Positions 1 through 6,273 of a stretch of DNA of 20,419 nt are shown here, piece after piece; positions within the stretch are counted from its first letter, which is position 1; every line of letters begins with the position of its first letter. A program made the translations under genes and the position numbers. The notes under the pieces were generated by a model that saw only the letters and a program-made list of their open reading frames with translations, was not told the DNA's origin and searched no databases. This stretch comes from a virus: IMG/VR virus record IMGVR_UViG_3300025309_000221, positions 1-20,419 of that record. One strand, given 5' to 3'.

Positions 1-108
1 CAGGGGGAGGATCAGCGCCTGCTTGGTGGTTTCTTCGGTGGTGCAGTGCTCGCCGACTTTTTTGATGTGTTCGGCGTGCTGGCGCAGACGGGTTTTGAAG
101 TCATCCAT
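1..108 (-). CDS. HsdR-N-like / type IV restriction-endonuclease-like protein, N-terminal fragment
   Basis: Only the first 36 codons are in the window; the gene runs off the left edge. The start is the ATG at 108-106, preceded on the minus strand by a good ribosome site (AAGGGGA). The N-terminus begins MDDFKTRLRQHAEHIKKVGE and continues with a TEETTKQALILPL segment. From memory this resembles the opening of phage and bacterial proteins with a type I restriction HsdR N-terminal nuclease domain (COG2810-like). The catalytic motifs would lie outside the window, so nuclease activity is inferred. It is third in the leftward operon after the repressor and the 63-aa ORF, so it would be expressed in the lysogen. 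That position would suit a superinfection-exclusion or defence role, which is also inference. Confidence 0.65.
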   Translation of the reverse strand, partial: MDDFKTRLRQHAEHIKKVGEHCTTEETTKQALILPL

Positions 109-122
109 GCGGTTCCCCTTTT

Positions 123-314
123 TTATTTTCCCAGCATCTGTTCATGCGTCTGCATCCCGGTGCTGATTACTGTGGGTTCGATTTTGTATTCGGCGACAAC
201 CTGCCGAATAACATCGGGCTGTTCCGCCTCATTCAGTTTTTCGAGAAGCTCATCTTTGATGGATGTCTTCAGCAGCGCGTGAAGCAGCGCGAGCGTCGCG
301 TCATTGTCCGGCAT
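123..314 (-). CDS. Small repressor-linked protein, unknown function (63 aa)
   Basis: This short acidic and helical protein is encoded directly downstream of the repressor and overlaps its 3' end by 14 bp, so the two are probably translationally coupled. It begins MPDNDATLALLHALLKTSIK and contains a charged helix (KDELLEKLNEAEQPDVIRQV). No cysteine pairs, signal peptide or membrane segment are visible. I do not recognise the family. The gap to the next leftward gene is only 14 bp, so the three genes look like one lysogenic transcript. It could be a repressor partner or a moron; nothing in the sequence decides between these. Confidence 0.6.
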   Translation of the reverse strand: MPDNDATLALLHALLKTSIKDELLEKLNEAEQPDVIRQVVAEYKIEPTVISTGMQTHEQMLGK

Positions 315-681
315 CGTGTTCTCCCCTCGTCTCGGTTAATAAATCAAGCAACGCCGCCTGCGCTTTCGGCGTGAGCTTGTCGAACTCCCTCATCAACACC
401 TTGTGCTTGTCATTGATGGACTGCACGATATAAGCGCCCTGCGTTTGCTGCACCACATTCGCGGGACACTTGTCCCCCTTGCCTGTAGATAACCACTCAG
501 GGTTTACCCCCAACGCGCGAGCGACCGGGAACAAATAAACCGCCTGGATGCTTTTGGTGTTGCCGTTCACCCACCCAGAAACAGCAGCGCGACTAACTTT
601 TGCGGCGCGTACCAAATCAGCCTGCTTCATCCCTGTTTCAGCCAGTCTTTCATTTAACCGCTCAAGCGTACTTAGTGCCAT
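301..681 (-). CDS. CI-like phage repressor, XRE-family HTH, no autoprotease domain
   Basis: 126 aa. Residues about 8-65 form a classic lambda-repressor-like helix-turn-helix: MKQADLVRAAKVSRAAVSGW is the HTH core, followed by NGNTKSIQAVYLFPVARALG and the NPEWLSTG closing segment typical of XRE phage repressors. The remaining 60 residues are helical and charged. They contain no S24/LexA-type Ser-Lys protease domain, and the protein is about half the usual length of lambda CI. The repressor would bind operators in 682-772 and shut off the rightward early promoter. Without a self-cleavage domain, classical RecA-driven induction is not expected. The P22_AR_N antirepressor gene at 1309 offers an alternative way to inactivate it (inference). 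Start is the ATG at 681-679. Confidence 0.88.
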   Translation of the reverse strand: MALSTLERLNERLAETGMKQADLVRAAKVSRAAVSGWVNGNTKSIQAVYLFPVARALGVNPEWLSTGKGDKCPANVVQQTQGAYIVQSINDKHKVLMREFDKLTPKAQAALLDLLTETRGEHDAGQ

Positions 682-772
682 TTGTTAATTCTAATTAGCG
701 TGATGATTAAAGTGCTTGACATGAATGTTAAGGTCGTTTAACGTGTCATCTGTAAAGAGTGCTTAACAAGGA
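682..772. promoter_or_regulatory. Divergent control region between repressor and early operon
   Basis: This AT-rich gap separates the divergent repressor and early genes. A consensus -35 box TTGACA lies at 716-721 on the plus strand; 16-17 bp downstream is TTAACG/TAACGT (738-744), a weak -10 candidate for the early rightward promoter. Candidate operators: AGTGCTTGACATG at 711-723 and AGTGCTTAACAAG at 758-770 are near-identical direct repeats 47 bp apart. GTTAAG (727-732) and CTTAAC (762-767) are inverted half-sites. Binding sites and promoters are predicted by eye only. Confidence 0.6.
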
Positions 773-1072
773 ATGATGTTGAAAACAACGAACGCAGTCC
801 ATTATCTCGGCAAGGAGCGCACCTTCGATGAGTTGCTGGCATCGGTCGGCCCCGAGAAGGTGTACAGCATCAAGCTCGAAAGCGTATGCGATCTCAACCG
901 CACTCTGGAGGATGCGGCGGAGGCTGCGGGGTTGCTGGCAACGATGAGCTGGCTCCCGGACAACCGGGAGAGCGAGCAGGAGATGGTGCAACGCCTCCGC
1001 AATTTTATTCTCGATCTGCGGCTGAATTATTCGGGCCGCGACACGCCGGGCATTTTTAAGGGCGGACATTAA
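773..1072 (+). CDS. First early-operon gene, unknown function (99 aa)
   Basis: This is the first gene right of the repressor, 20 bp before Cro. It has a helical, charged composition, with central segments RTFDELLASVGPEKVYSIKL and an acidic EDAAEAAGLLATMSW region, and no metal-binding or membrane signature. I do not recognise the family. The start is ambiguous: AAGGA (768-772) directly abuts the ATG at 773, leaves 3 nt to the ATG at 776, and sits at ideal 6-nt spacing from a TTG at 779. The true protein may therefore begin two residues later. Its promoter-proximal position suggests an early regulatory or anti-host role, but nothing in the sequence proves it. Confidence 0.65.
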   Translation: MMLKTTNAVHYLGKERTFDELLASVGPEKVYSIKLESVCDLNRTLEDAAEAAGLLATMSWLPDNRESEQEMVQRLRNFILDLRLNYSGRDTPGIFKGGH

Positions 1073-1091
1073 AGAAACGTAAAGGAGTTTT

Positions 1092-1289
1092 ATGAAAACA
1101 GCAGACGCAATCAAACATTACGGCTCGGCGGCACGCCTTTCCGAGGCGCTGGACATTTCGAGCGCGGCGGTCTCGATGTGGGGCGAAGAAGTTCCATTCG
1201 GGCGCGCCTATCAGTTGCAGGTTCTGACCAAAGGGAAGTTGCAGGCCACACCAAAAGAGCAAAACACCAAGGCCGCCGCAGCGGCATAA
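1092..1289 (+). CDS. cro: Cro-like repressor (P22 Cro type)
   Basis: 65 aa. The N-terminus MKTADAIKHYGSAARLSEAL followed by DISSAAVSMWGEEVPFGRAY reproduces the layout of P22-type Cro: a short helix, an HTH whose recognition helix carries SSAAVSMW, then the VPFGRAYQLQVLTKGKL segment. The C-terminal tail is Ala/Lys-rich and probably flexible. The start has a strong ribosome site (AAAGGAG at 1080-1086). Cro proteins dimerise on the same operators as CI and repress the repressor promoter, favouring lytic growth. Position after the first early gene, divergent from CI, is the standard arrangement for this family. Confidence 0.85.
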   Translation: MKTADAIKHYGSAARLSEALDISSAAVSMWGEEVPFGRAYQLQVLTKGKLQATPKEQNTKAAAAA

Positions 1290-1308
1290 CCATATAAAGG
1301 AGCGAGCG

Positions 1309-1884
1309 ATGAGCAAGATCACGTTTCAAATCGAGTACGCAGGATTGCAGTTGACCATCGGCAAGAACGAGCGCGGCGAGGATGTCACGCCGCTGAAACC
1401 GATTGTTACCGAAGTGCTGGGGCTTAACTGGACAACACAGTACGAAAAGGTCACAAAAAGCACGTTTTTGATGCGCGAATTAGGGGTCTGCATACCCCTT
1501 AAGGGGTACGCAGATGACCAAAAACGCGAGCAAATCTGCATAAAACTCGACCGGGTTGCCTATTATTTGATGACCATCAACCCGGACAGGGTGCGCGCCA
1601 ACGGCAATATCTCCGGCGCGGAATATCTCGAAGCCAAGATCAGCGAGTGGGCCGATGCCCTGCACGACTACGAGGAAATGGGTGTCGCCTTCAACCTGAA
1701 CCACTACAAGATGCAGGAATTCCGCATGAAGACGGATCGCTTCATCGCCCAGGTGATCGCCATCAAGAACAAAACCGAACCCAAGAACGACCGGGCGTTG
1801 CTGGAGCAGATGATTCTTTCCAGAGCCAAGGAAACGGGATATCCGTACCAGCCCGATCTGATCGATACGCCAGCAGCCAAGTAA
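1309..1884 (+). CDS. Phage antirepressor, P22_AR_N domain
   Basis: 191 aa. The segment TPLKPIVTEVLGLNWTTQYE (about residues 26-45) and the ICIKLDRVAYYLMTINPDRV block (about 75-94) match the two conserved stretches of the P22 antirepressor N-terminal domain. A helical C-terminal half with WADALHDYEEMG follows. Antirepressors of this family bind and inactivate phage repressors, which fits a repressor here without an autoprotease domain. Start ATG at 1309 follows AAAGGAG with good spacing. Around residue 60 the insert GVCIPLKGYADD is encoded by a strong DNA palindrome (see 1482-1512), which may be a small insertion or a regulatory hairpin. The partner repressor is inferred. Confidence 0.8.
   Translation: MSKITFQIEYAGLQLTIGKNERGEDVTPLKPIVTEVLGLNWTTQYEKVTKSTFLMRELGVCIPLKGYADDQKREQICIKLDRVAYYLMTINPDRVRANGNISGAEYLEAKISEWADALHDYEEMGVAFNLNHYKMQEFRMKTDRFIAQVIAIKNKTEPKNDRALLEQMILSRAKETGYPYQPDLIDTPAAK
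1482..1512. repeat. Palindrome inside the antirepressor gene
   Basis: A perfect 16-bp palindrome, TACCCCTTAAGGGGTA (1493-1508), is extended by TGC/GCA arms with one mismatch (1489-1512). An additional AGGGGT (1482-1487) can pair with the same ACCCCT, so two mutually exclusive hairpins are possible. It lies in coding sequence. It may be a switchable mRNA structure, a binding site or a small inserted repeat; the sequence alone does not decide. Confidence 0.6.
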
Positions 1885-1885
1885 T

Positions 1886-1918
1886 ACCCATCCCTGCGGT
1901 TAGCGCCGCAGGGTGGGT
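1886..1918 (+). terminator. Strong hairpin after antirepressor, no U-tract
   Basis: ACCCA(T)CCCTGCGG pairs with CCGCAGGGTGGGT around the loop TTAGCG, a 13-bp stem with one bulged T, starting 2 nt after the antirepressor stop codon. No run of T follows, so it is not a textbook intrinsic terminator. It may attenuate transcription or protect the 3' end. The rest of the gap to 2016 holds a small inverted repeat (TTAAAA 1981-1986 / TTTTAA 1998-2003) and the AAGGGGG ribosome site of the next gene. Confidence 0.45.
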
Positions 1919-2016
1919 TCGGGTGGTACGGTGAAACTCGCTCGCTTTAGTCAGCAGCTACAGTATCCCGCCCCGCCCCGTTAAAAAGAAGGTTAGCTTT
2001 TAAGGGGGTTTCACAG

Positions 2017-2484
2017 ATGGGCAATCCAATTCCCACCGACGTGCAGCAGGCGTTTTACCGGGTGGTTCACGATTTTGGCGTGGAGAGGCTGGCGGGCAGG
2101 ATGGGGATGTCGCCCGGCACGCTTTACAACAAGGCCAATTACAACCAGAACGAGAACAACCACAATAAGCCGACGCTGGCCGATTGCATCGTGGTCACTC
2201 ACCTGACCGGCGACAAGCGCATCGCGCAGGCTTTTGCGCTGGCTGCCGGCGGGGTGTTTTTCGAGTTGCCCGACCTTTCGCGCCTTTCCACCGACGCGCT
2301 GTTGATAAATCTGACGCACATCCAGATCCGCAACGGTTCGTTTCACCACGAAATCCATGATGCTTTGTCCGGCGATGATTTGATCGACGCGAAGGAGTTC
2401 GCCCGCATCGAGCGCGAGGCGCACGGGTATTTAGCGGCGTTGCTGGAGGGCTTGGAGCGGATGCGGGAGATGAGCGGTGGCTAG
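2017..2484 (+). CDS. Phage CII-like regulatory protein (Phage_CII_2 type)
   Basis: 155 aa. Residues about 20-70 read FGVERLAGRMGMSPGTLYNK, then a basic/Asn-rich turn and KPTLADCIVVTHLTGDKRIA. This is the layout of the phage regulatory CII family (PF06892-like): an HTH followed by the LTxxTxD-type segment. The C-terminal half is helical and acidic, as in family members. Such proteins are transcription activators that act on lysogenic promoters. Start ATG at 2017 follows AAGGGGG. The target promoter is not identified in the window. It overlaps the next gene by 8 bp. Confidence 0.75.
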   Translation: MGNPIPTDVQQAFYRVVHDFGVERLAGRMGMSPGTLYNKANYNQNENNHNKPTLADCIVVTHLTGDKRIAQAFALAAGGVFFELPDLSRLSTDALLINLTHIQIRNGSFHHEIHDALSGDDLIDAKEFARIEREAHGYLAALLEGLERMREMSGG

Positions 2485-2701
2485 GCAATCCCGGCAGCTC
2501 GCCTTGCCGCTAGAGCGGGCGATTCATGAATCGCCCCTACGGGATCGGGGTGAGCCGCCGGAAAGCCTGTTGCGTGCCGCCTGGGAGCGCAGCCGGTTGA
2601 AGATTGATTTTGAGGAGGCGATGCGGTTGACGCACTTTCGCATCTGTTTGAAGCATCTAGCCATGAGCATGATGGCTGCTAAAGGGAGGAAGTCGAGATG
2701 A
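2477..2701 (+). CDS. Small early protein containing a REP-encoded insert, unknown function (74 aa)
   Basis: It starts at a GTG overlapping the end of the CII-like gene by 8 bp and ends in a 4-bp ATGA overlap with the next gene, so it sits in the coupled early operon. Residues about 14-21 (RAIHESPL) are encoded by a complete REP-like palindrome (2517-2540). The flanking N-terminus is short and basic, and the rest (RAAWERSRLKIDFEEAMRLT and onward) is helical. The repeat may have inserted in frame into a pre-existing gene, or the start may lie after it. No family recognised. Confidence 0.55.
   Translation: MARQSRQLALPLERAIHESPLRDRGEPPESLLRAAWERSRLKIDFEEAMRLTHFRICLKHLAMSMMAAKGRKSR
2517..2540 (-). 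repeat. REP-like element with GTAG head, copy 1
   Basis: Read on the minus strand it is GTAG followed by the perfect 20-bp palindrome GGGCGATTCATGAATCGCCC. A GTAG tetranucleotide next to a palindrome is the signature of REP sequences mobilised by RAYT (TnpA-REP) transposases. A second copy with the same orientation lies at 19926-19949. No RAYT gene is in the window. This copy lies within the coding sequence of the 74-aa ORF. Confidence 0.75.
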
Positions 2702-2928
2702 GCAATATCCTGTTTCACCCGCAGTTGAAACTTACCGAAGCGCATCGCCTCGCCCGCGAACAGGGCGGGATGCTGGTTTACAGCATGGGGCGGGTGCGCA
2801 TCCGCGAGGCGATGCGGCACAACGACCAGGCTGCCGCCGCGATCGAGGCCGAGGAATACGACGCGGCGCGGGTGAGTTTGCGCGCCGCGCATGAGGCGAT
2901 CTTCGGGGGCGAGTCATGCGCGGCCTGA
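2698..2928 (+). CDS. Conserved-looking small phage protein, unknown function (76 aa)
   Basis: Start ATG overlaps the upstream stop (ATGA); a GGGAGG ribosome site lies at 2685-2690. The protein is helical, beginning MSNILFHPQLKLTEAHRLAR and ending with an EEYDAARVSLRAAHEAIFGG helix. It has no metal-binding cysteines apart from one near the C-terminus, and no membrane segment. I do not recognise the family. It overlaps the following 45-aa ORF by 13 bp, so translation coupling is likely. Confidence 0.6.
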   Translation: MSNILFHPQLKLTEAHRLAREQGGMLVYSMGRVRIREAMRHNDQAAAAIEAEEYDAARVSLRAAHEAIFGGESCAA

Positions 2929-3053
2929 TGCGGCGTATCAATGTGGCGCTGGGGCGCGGCTGGCGTTTTGTCGGCGATGTGCGGTTCTTTTGGTGGGACC
3001 TACGCTACAGCTTGCGCGAGTCGCTGGCGAAGGCGCGCGACACGATTTACTAA
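2916..3053 (+). CDS. Very small basic protein, unknown function (45 aa)
   Basis: The ATG at 2916 opens 45 codons beginning MRGLMRRINVALGRGWRFVG and ending SLRESLAKARDTIY. It is rich in Arg and aromatic residues (WRFVGDVRFFWWDLRY), so it could sit at a membrane surface or bind nucleic acid. It overlaps the previous gene by 13 bp and continues the tight operon. GGGGG at 2905-2909 is a possible ribosome site, 6 nt before the ATG. It is too short for a confident family call, but its place in a gap that is otherwise 160 bp long supports a real gene. Confidence 0.5.
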   Translation: MRGLMRRINVALGRGWRFVGDVRFFWWDLRYSLRESLAKARDTIY

Positions 3054-3088
3054 CCGCCCGGCGACGGGCATTTCAAAAGGAGCGAGCG

Positions 3089-3790
3089 ATGTTTAACCAG
3101 AATCAAGCAGAAGGGACGGCGGCGTTTGGGCGCTTTCTCACCCCAGCCGAGCAGCGCAAGTTGCTGGGCGTTCTCAAGCAGTACGCGGGGCCGGTGGCGC
3201 GGCGCGACGGTGCGCTGGTGCGGCTGTTGATCGGCAGCGGAATGCGCATCACCGAGACGTTGCGGGTTTCGGTGGGCGATGCGGTCGCCGCGCTGCAAAG
3301 CGGCTATCTGTTTATCCCGAAGGCGCACCGCAAGATGGAGGCGTGCGATCTTTCAGTGTTGCTCACCAAATCGGTGCGCAAGGCCTTGGAAGACTTGCTC
3401 GGCCTGCGCGAGGGGGCGGAGCTGGACGAGGCGCTGATCGTGTCGCGCAAGAGCCGGGTGCTGGGCTGGCGGGCGATGACGGTGCGCGCCTTCGAGCAGC
3501 GGGTGGCTTATTGGGCGAAGCTGGCCGGGTTGCCGGAGGGGGTTTCGCCGCACTGGTTTCGCCACACGCACGCGAAAAACATCATGCGCGACAGCGAGGC
3601 CGCCGACCCGCTGCGCGTGGCGCAGTTGGCGCTGGGGCAGCTTTCGCGCCGCAGCACCGAGGTTTACACCCGGCTCGACCGCGAGGAGCTGGAAACGGCG
3701 CTGCGCAATGTGGACGGCAAGGTGAACGGCCAGCCGAGGCTGCGGCTGGCGGATTTGCGCAGGTTGCACGAAGGGAGGGTAGCGGCATGA
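3089..3790 (+). CDS. Minimal tyrosine recombinase (catalytic domain only)
   Basis: 233 aa from the ATG at 3089, which follows AAAAGGAGCG; the open frame extends further left but without a better start. Catalytic residues visible: R53 in GSGMRITE, K78 in FIPKAHRK, H155 and R158 in HWFRHTHA, and the nucleophile Y193 in STEVYTRL. The usual His of the LGH box is Gln here (LGQ, residue 184). Only about 15 residues precede the catalytic fold, so the N-terminal core-binding domain of phage integrases and XerC/D is missing. It sits inside the early operon and overlaps the next gene by 4 bp, so it is not placed as the attachment integrase. Possible jobs are multimer resolution, inversion or a regulatory role (inference). 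Confidence 0.8.
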   Translation: MFNQNQAEGTAAFGRFLTPAEQRKLLGVLKQYAGPVARRDGALVRLLIGSGMRITETLRVSVGDAVAALQSGYLFIPKAHRKMEACDLSVLLTKSVRKALEDLLGLREGAELDEALIVSRKSRVLGWRAMTVRAFEQRVAYWAKLAGLPEGVSPHWFRHTHAKNIMRDSEAADPLRVAQLALGQLSRRSTEVYTRLDREELETALRNVDGKVNGQPRLRLADLRRLHEGRVAA

Positions 3791-4272
3791 ACGCTCCAGA
3801 AAAAATTCCAACGCTTGAGATCGCGCTGAAAGACTTGAACGAAGGCGGGATTGCGCTTAGTCCAGACAAAATGATGCGGGTCACGCTCACCTTGCCGCAA
3901 ACCGATATACCCAAGCTGCACGCCTTTATGCAGTCCGACTCTTACGAGAAGTCCGAAGCGATCCGCGAGGCCGATATTGAGGAATACACCAAGAGCCTCG
4001 AGCACGCCGTCAATTACGCCAGCAGGGAATTCGGCAGCGCCGCCACAGTATTCGCGCAGTTCCTCGCATCGCTCTACAACGGCAACCGCGTCAAGGCGGA
4101 TGTTAGCGGCATCAGCTCGCTGGATGTCCGCAACTTCGAGCACCTGATGAACGTGATGCGGCTCTGCAAAATAACATACAGAGAACCGCATTCGTTCTTC
4201 AAGAACGGCAACGACATCTTCGAGGCCATCATCAAGCGCCACGGGCTTGAGAAGAAGCGGAGGGCATCATGA
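3787..4272 (+). CDS. Phage protein, possibly DUF7673-like, unknown function (161 aa)
   Basis: ATGA overlap with the recombinase gene sets the start. The N-terminal half is mixed and acidic. The C-terminal half (about residues 80-155) carries VFAQFLASLYNGNRVKADVS, then LDVRNFEHLMNVMRL, then PHSFFKNGNDIFEAI. From memory this resembles a small phage and plasmid family of unknown function (DUF7673 type), which has the FLxSLYNG motif and a C-terminal NG-x-x-xFE motif. The assignment is tentative. No catalytic residues are known for the family. It is part of a run of coupled small genes. Confidence 0.6.
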   Translation: MNAPEKIPTLEIALKDLNEGGIALSPDKMMRVTLTLPQTDIPKLHAFMQSDSYEKSEAIREADIEEYTKSLEHAVNYASREFGSAATVFAQFLASLYNGNRVKADVSGISSLDVRNFEHLMNVMRLCKITYREPHSFFKNGNDIFEAIIKRHGLEKKRRAS

Positions 4273-4685
4273 GCGCCGCCTGCCCAAAACACGACACCGG
4301 AGGCGGGCCGTGCTACTGCCTGCCCGCACCAGTGCAGAAGTTCCGCGCGCTCTACGATGCGGTGAACGCGATGATGTTACCGCTCGGCGCGAACGGAGAA
4401 ATCACTACCATTCACCCGGCCGTCGATGCGGTGATGAATGCGCTGCACGCCATCGATGGCGGCGTGGCTCAAGACTCCAGAGAGCACCATGTCTCCGTAT
4501 TGATCAAGGCCGCGCTCGATGCGGCGGTGCAACTGGACGACATGAAGAACGGCATCGTCGGCGTCAGCAAAACACCCGACGAGGACCAGCAAAGGCACGA
4601 CAAGAGCAGTCAGGTTGTCGAGCGCGTCTACGCCGCCTGCGAGGTGCTGGGCGTGGATATCGGAAAGCATGAGGTGGCAGCATGA
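4269..4685 (+). CDS. Small phage protein with N-terminal Cys/His cluster, unknown function (138 aa)
   Basis: It starts by ATGA overlap and ends by ATGA overlap. The N-terminus MSAACPKHDTGGGPCYCLPA places Cys and His residues close enough for a possible single metal site. The rest is helical, with a long segment from about residue 45 to 138 containing TIHPAVDAVMNALHAIDGGV. No known family is recognised, and no signal peptide or membrane segment is seen. Its context is the coupled early operon between the DUF7673-like gene and further short unknown genes. Confidence 0.6.
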   Translation: MSAACPKHDTGGGPCYCLPAPVQKFRALYDAVNAMMLPLGANGEITTIHPAVDAVMNALHAIDGGVAQDSREHHVSVLIKAALDAAVQLDDMKNGIVGVSKTPDEDQQRHDKSSQVVERVYAACEVLGVDIGKHEVAA

Positions 4686-4915
4686 GCAACTACACCGACA
4701 ACCTCGAATACTCGCTGGCGAAGCGCGTGCCGGATATGGAGCGCGGGTTCACCATCGAAACCAGCTATGGCGGCATCGTGATCGAGGCCGATCAGGCACC
4801 GAAGATCATCAAGGCGGTGCGTGCCGCGCTCCAGCGCGAGCTGGCCGAGGCGAAGATGGTGCGGCCTGGCATCAGCCAACCCAAGCCCGGCGTGACCCGG
4901 CATCGGTGCGTGTGA
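4682..4915 (+). CDS. Small phage protein, unknown function (77 aa)
   Basis: The ATGA overlap with the preceding stop decides the start. The protein begins MSNYTDNLEYSLAKRVPDME and has a central beta-like stretch (FTIETSYGGIVIEADQ) followed by a helix (IIKAVRAALQRELAEAKM) and a Pro/Lys-rich tail. No family recognised. The stop is 2 nt before the next start codon, consistent with coupled translation. Confidence 0.55.
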   Translation: MSNYTDNLEYSLAKRVPDMERGFTIETSYGGIVIEADQAPKIIKAVRAALQRELAEAKMVRPGISQPKPGVTRHRCV

Positions 4916-4917
4916 TC

Positions 4918-5154
4918 ATGGCTGAAAAAGAATTGATCTCGCTGCGCATCTGGAAAGAGGATGCGCTGGAAGCGATGGCCGACCATGACCGAGCCTATCG
5001 CGCGCAGGCAGTAATGATCGCGGAAATGCACGGCGTGATCGGGAATGTTGCCAACGCTCTTCATGACGCCCAGATGTGCCTTAATAAGTACATTGAAATA
5101 AAAGATCACTGCTTGCCAAAAATAAAGAAGCGGAAAGCGAAGGTGGCCGGATGA
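4918..5154 (+). CDS. Small coiled-coil-like phage protein, unknown function (78 aa)
   Basis: ATG at 4918, 2 nt after the previous stop; the longer open frame to the left has no better start and overlaps two real genes. The sequence starts MAEKELISLRIWKEDALEAM, is helical and charged for most of its length, and ends in a basic tail (KIKKRKAKVAG). A DALEAMADHDRAYRAQAVMI heptad-like stretch suggests a coiled coil. Unknown function. It overlaps the next gene by 4 bp. Confidence 0.55.
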   Translation: MAEKELISLRIWKEDALEAMADHDRAYRAQAVMIAEMHGVIGNVANALHDAQMCLNKYIEIKDHCLPKIKKRKAKVAG

Positions 5155-5450
5155 GCACCGTTACGGGGGTTTATCAGTGCAGTGGTTGCAGCTCGTGGCA
5201 CTACGACGAGGATGCGGCGCGCGAGTGTTGCGCGCCGACCCTGATCGAGGGCTGGTGCTGCGATTTATGCAAGCACTCGTACAGGAAAAAGGCGGATGCG
5301 GTGGTGTGCTGCGGGTTTTTGTGCAGCGAATGCGGCACGGGGAACGATGATTCGGATGATGTCTGTAAAGAGTGCGGGCATGATCCGGCGAGTGATCCGA
5401 TTCCGCAAGCCGTGCTCGAAGCCGCCGGGCAGCAGAGGCTCACACTATGA
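5151..5450 (+). CDS. Cysteine-rich zinc-ribbon-like protein (99 aa)
   Basis: Thirteen cysteines in 99 residues, including CxxC pairs at about 10/13 (CSGC), 37/40 (CDLC), 58/61 (CSEC) and 72/75 (CKEC). There are also CC doublets at 26-27, 36-37 and 53-54. This spacing suggests two zinc ribbons or rubredoxin-like knuckles. The sequence between them is acidic (DDSDD). Such small proteins usually make protein-protein or nucleic-acid contacts; the partner is unknown. ATGA overlaps at both ends put it firmly in the early operon. No named family recognised. Confidence 0.65.
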   Translation: MSTVTGVYQCSGCSSWHYDEDAARECCAPTLIEGWCCDLCKHSYRKKADAVVCCGFLCSECGTGNDDSDDVCKECGHDPASDPIPQAVLEAAGQQRLTL

Positions 5451-5920
5451 GCGCCCGCCAAAAACCCAAGCGCACCAAGCGCTACAACCCGAACCGCATC
5501 CGGGTGCGCCTGCCGGTCACCGGCCTGCTCAACGACTTCGGCCTGGTGCTGCACACCGCGCTCAACGCCGCCGCGCTCGGCTATTTCAGCAAGCTGCAAT
5601 ACGACCGCATCGGCCAGGCGATCAACTGCATCTACGGCGCGCTGGTGCTCAAGCCGCCGAAGGATGCCGCCGTGCTCACCGTGATCGAGGGTGCGATGCG
5701 CGCGATGAACGAGGCAGGAAGGCGCGGTGATGCCAGCGGCATCTGGGCGCTGCGCGGCACCGAACAAGCCGCGCTGCTGGCCGGCATCCACAAGGCCGAA
5801 GAACAACTGCCGAAGATGGACGTGATGACGCTGTACGAATCCATGCAACGGCTGAAGGCGATGCCGCCGGGCGCGATGAACGTGCCCGCACAACAATATT
5901 TTGAAAGGGTTGCGGCATGA
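5447..5920 (+). CDS. Early phage protein with basic N-terminus, unknown function (157 aa)
   Basis: The start is fixed by a 4-bp overlap. The N-terminal 20 residues are strongly basic (MSARQKPKRTKRYNPNRIRV), suggesting nucleic-acid binding or a flexible tail. The remainder is helical, Ala/Leu-rich and contains FGLVLHTALNAAALGYFSKL and a MTLYESMQRLKAMPPG segment. No catalytic motif is seen. I do not recognise the family. Its neighbours are the zinc-ribbon-like protein upstream and a small membrane protein downstream, again by ATGA overlap. Confidence 0.55.
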   Translation: MSARQKPKRTKRYNPNRIRVRLPVTGLLNDFGLVLHTALNAAALGYFSKLQYDRIGQAINCIYGALVLKPPKDAAVLTVIEGAMRAMNEAGRRGDASGIWALRGTEQAALLAGIHKAEEQLPKMDVMTLYESMQRLKAMPPGAMNVPAQQYFERVAA

Positions 5921-6270
5921 TCCCCCTCGACACCATCCCCTCACTCCACGCGCTGCTGCTCACCCTGCTCGCCGCGATCGACAAGGACGCGATCAACGGC
6001 AGCTTCGAGCTGGCCGCCGGAGTTTTCACGCTCAACAACTGCCGCGTGCTCTATGAACACAAGCAGGCGCGCGGCGTGTCGCTGCTCAGCACCGCGTTCT
6101 TCACCCTGTGGGGCTGCTGGAACCTCTACTACTACCCCGCGCTGGACCAGCCGCTGAGCTTCTACGGCGCAGTGTTCATCGTCGCGGCCAACGCGCTCTA
6201 CCTCGGCATGATGTTCAGTTACCGCAGCCGTGGCTCATTCGATGCAATTTACATCGGCACAGGGAAATAA
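5917..6270 (+). CDS. Small membrane protein, PQ-loop-like phage protein (117 aa)
   Basis: Probable inner-membrane protein with about three hydrophobic segments: roughly residues 28-44, VSLLSTAFFTLWGCWNLYYY (about 53-72) and a third at about 80-101 (YGAVFIVAANALYLGMMF). The order NGSFELAAGVF, then KQARGVS, then FFTLWGxWNLYYYP resembles one three-helix repeat of PQ-loop/SWEET-type proteins. Proteins of this look occur in phage early regions, but their function is unknown. ATGA overlap with the preceding gene decides the start. Confidence 0.6.
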   Translation: MIPLDTIPSLHALLLTLLAAIDKDAINGSFELAAGVFTLNNCRVLYEHKQARGVSLLSTAFFTLWGCWNLYYYPALDQPLSFYGAVFIVAANALYLGMMFSYRSRGSFDAIYIGTGK

Positions 6271-6273
6271 AGC

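Noticed and set aside
2891-3088. An N-terminal extension of the recombinase from an upstream ATG at 2891
   Set aside because: The extension overlaps two other genes in different frames, has no core-binding-domain features, and the ATG at 3089 has a strong ribosome site.
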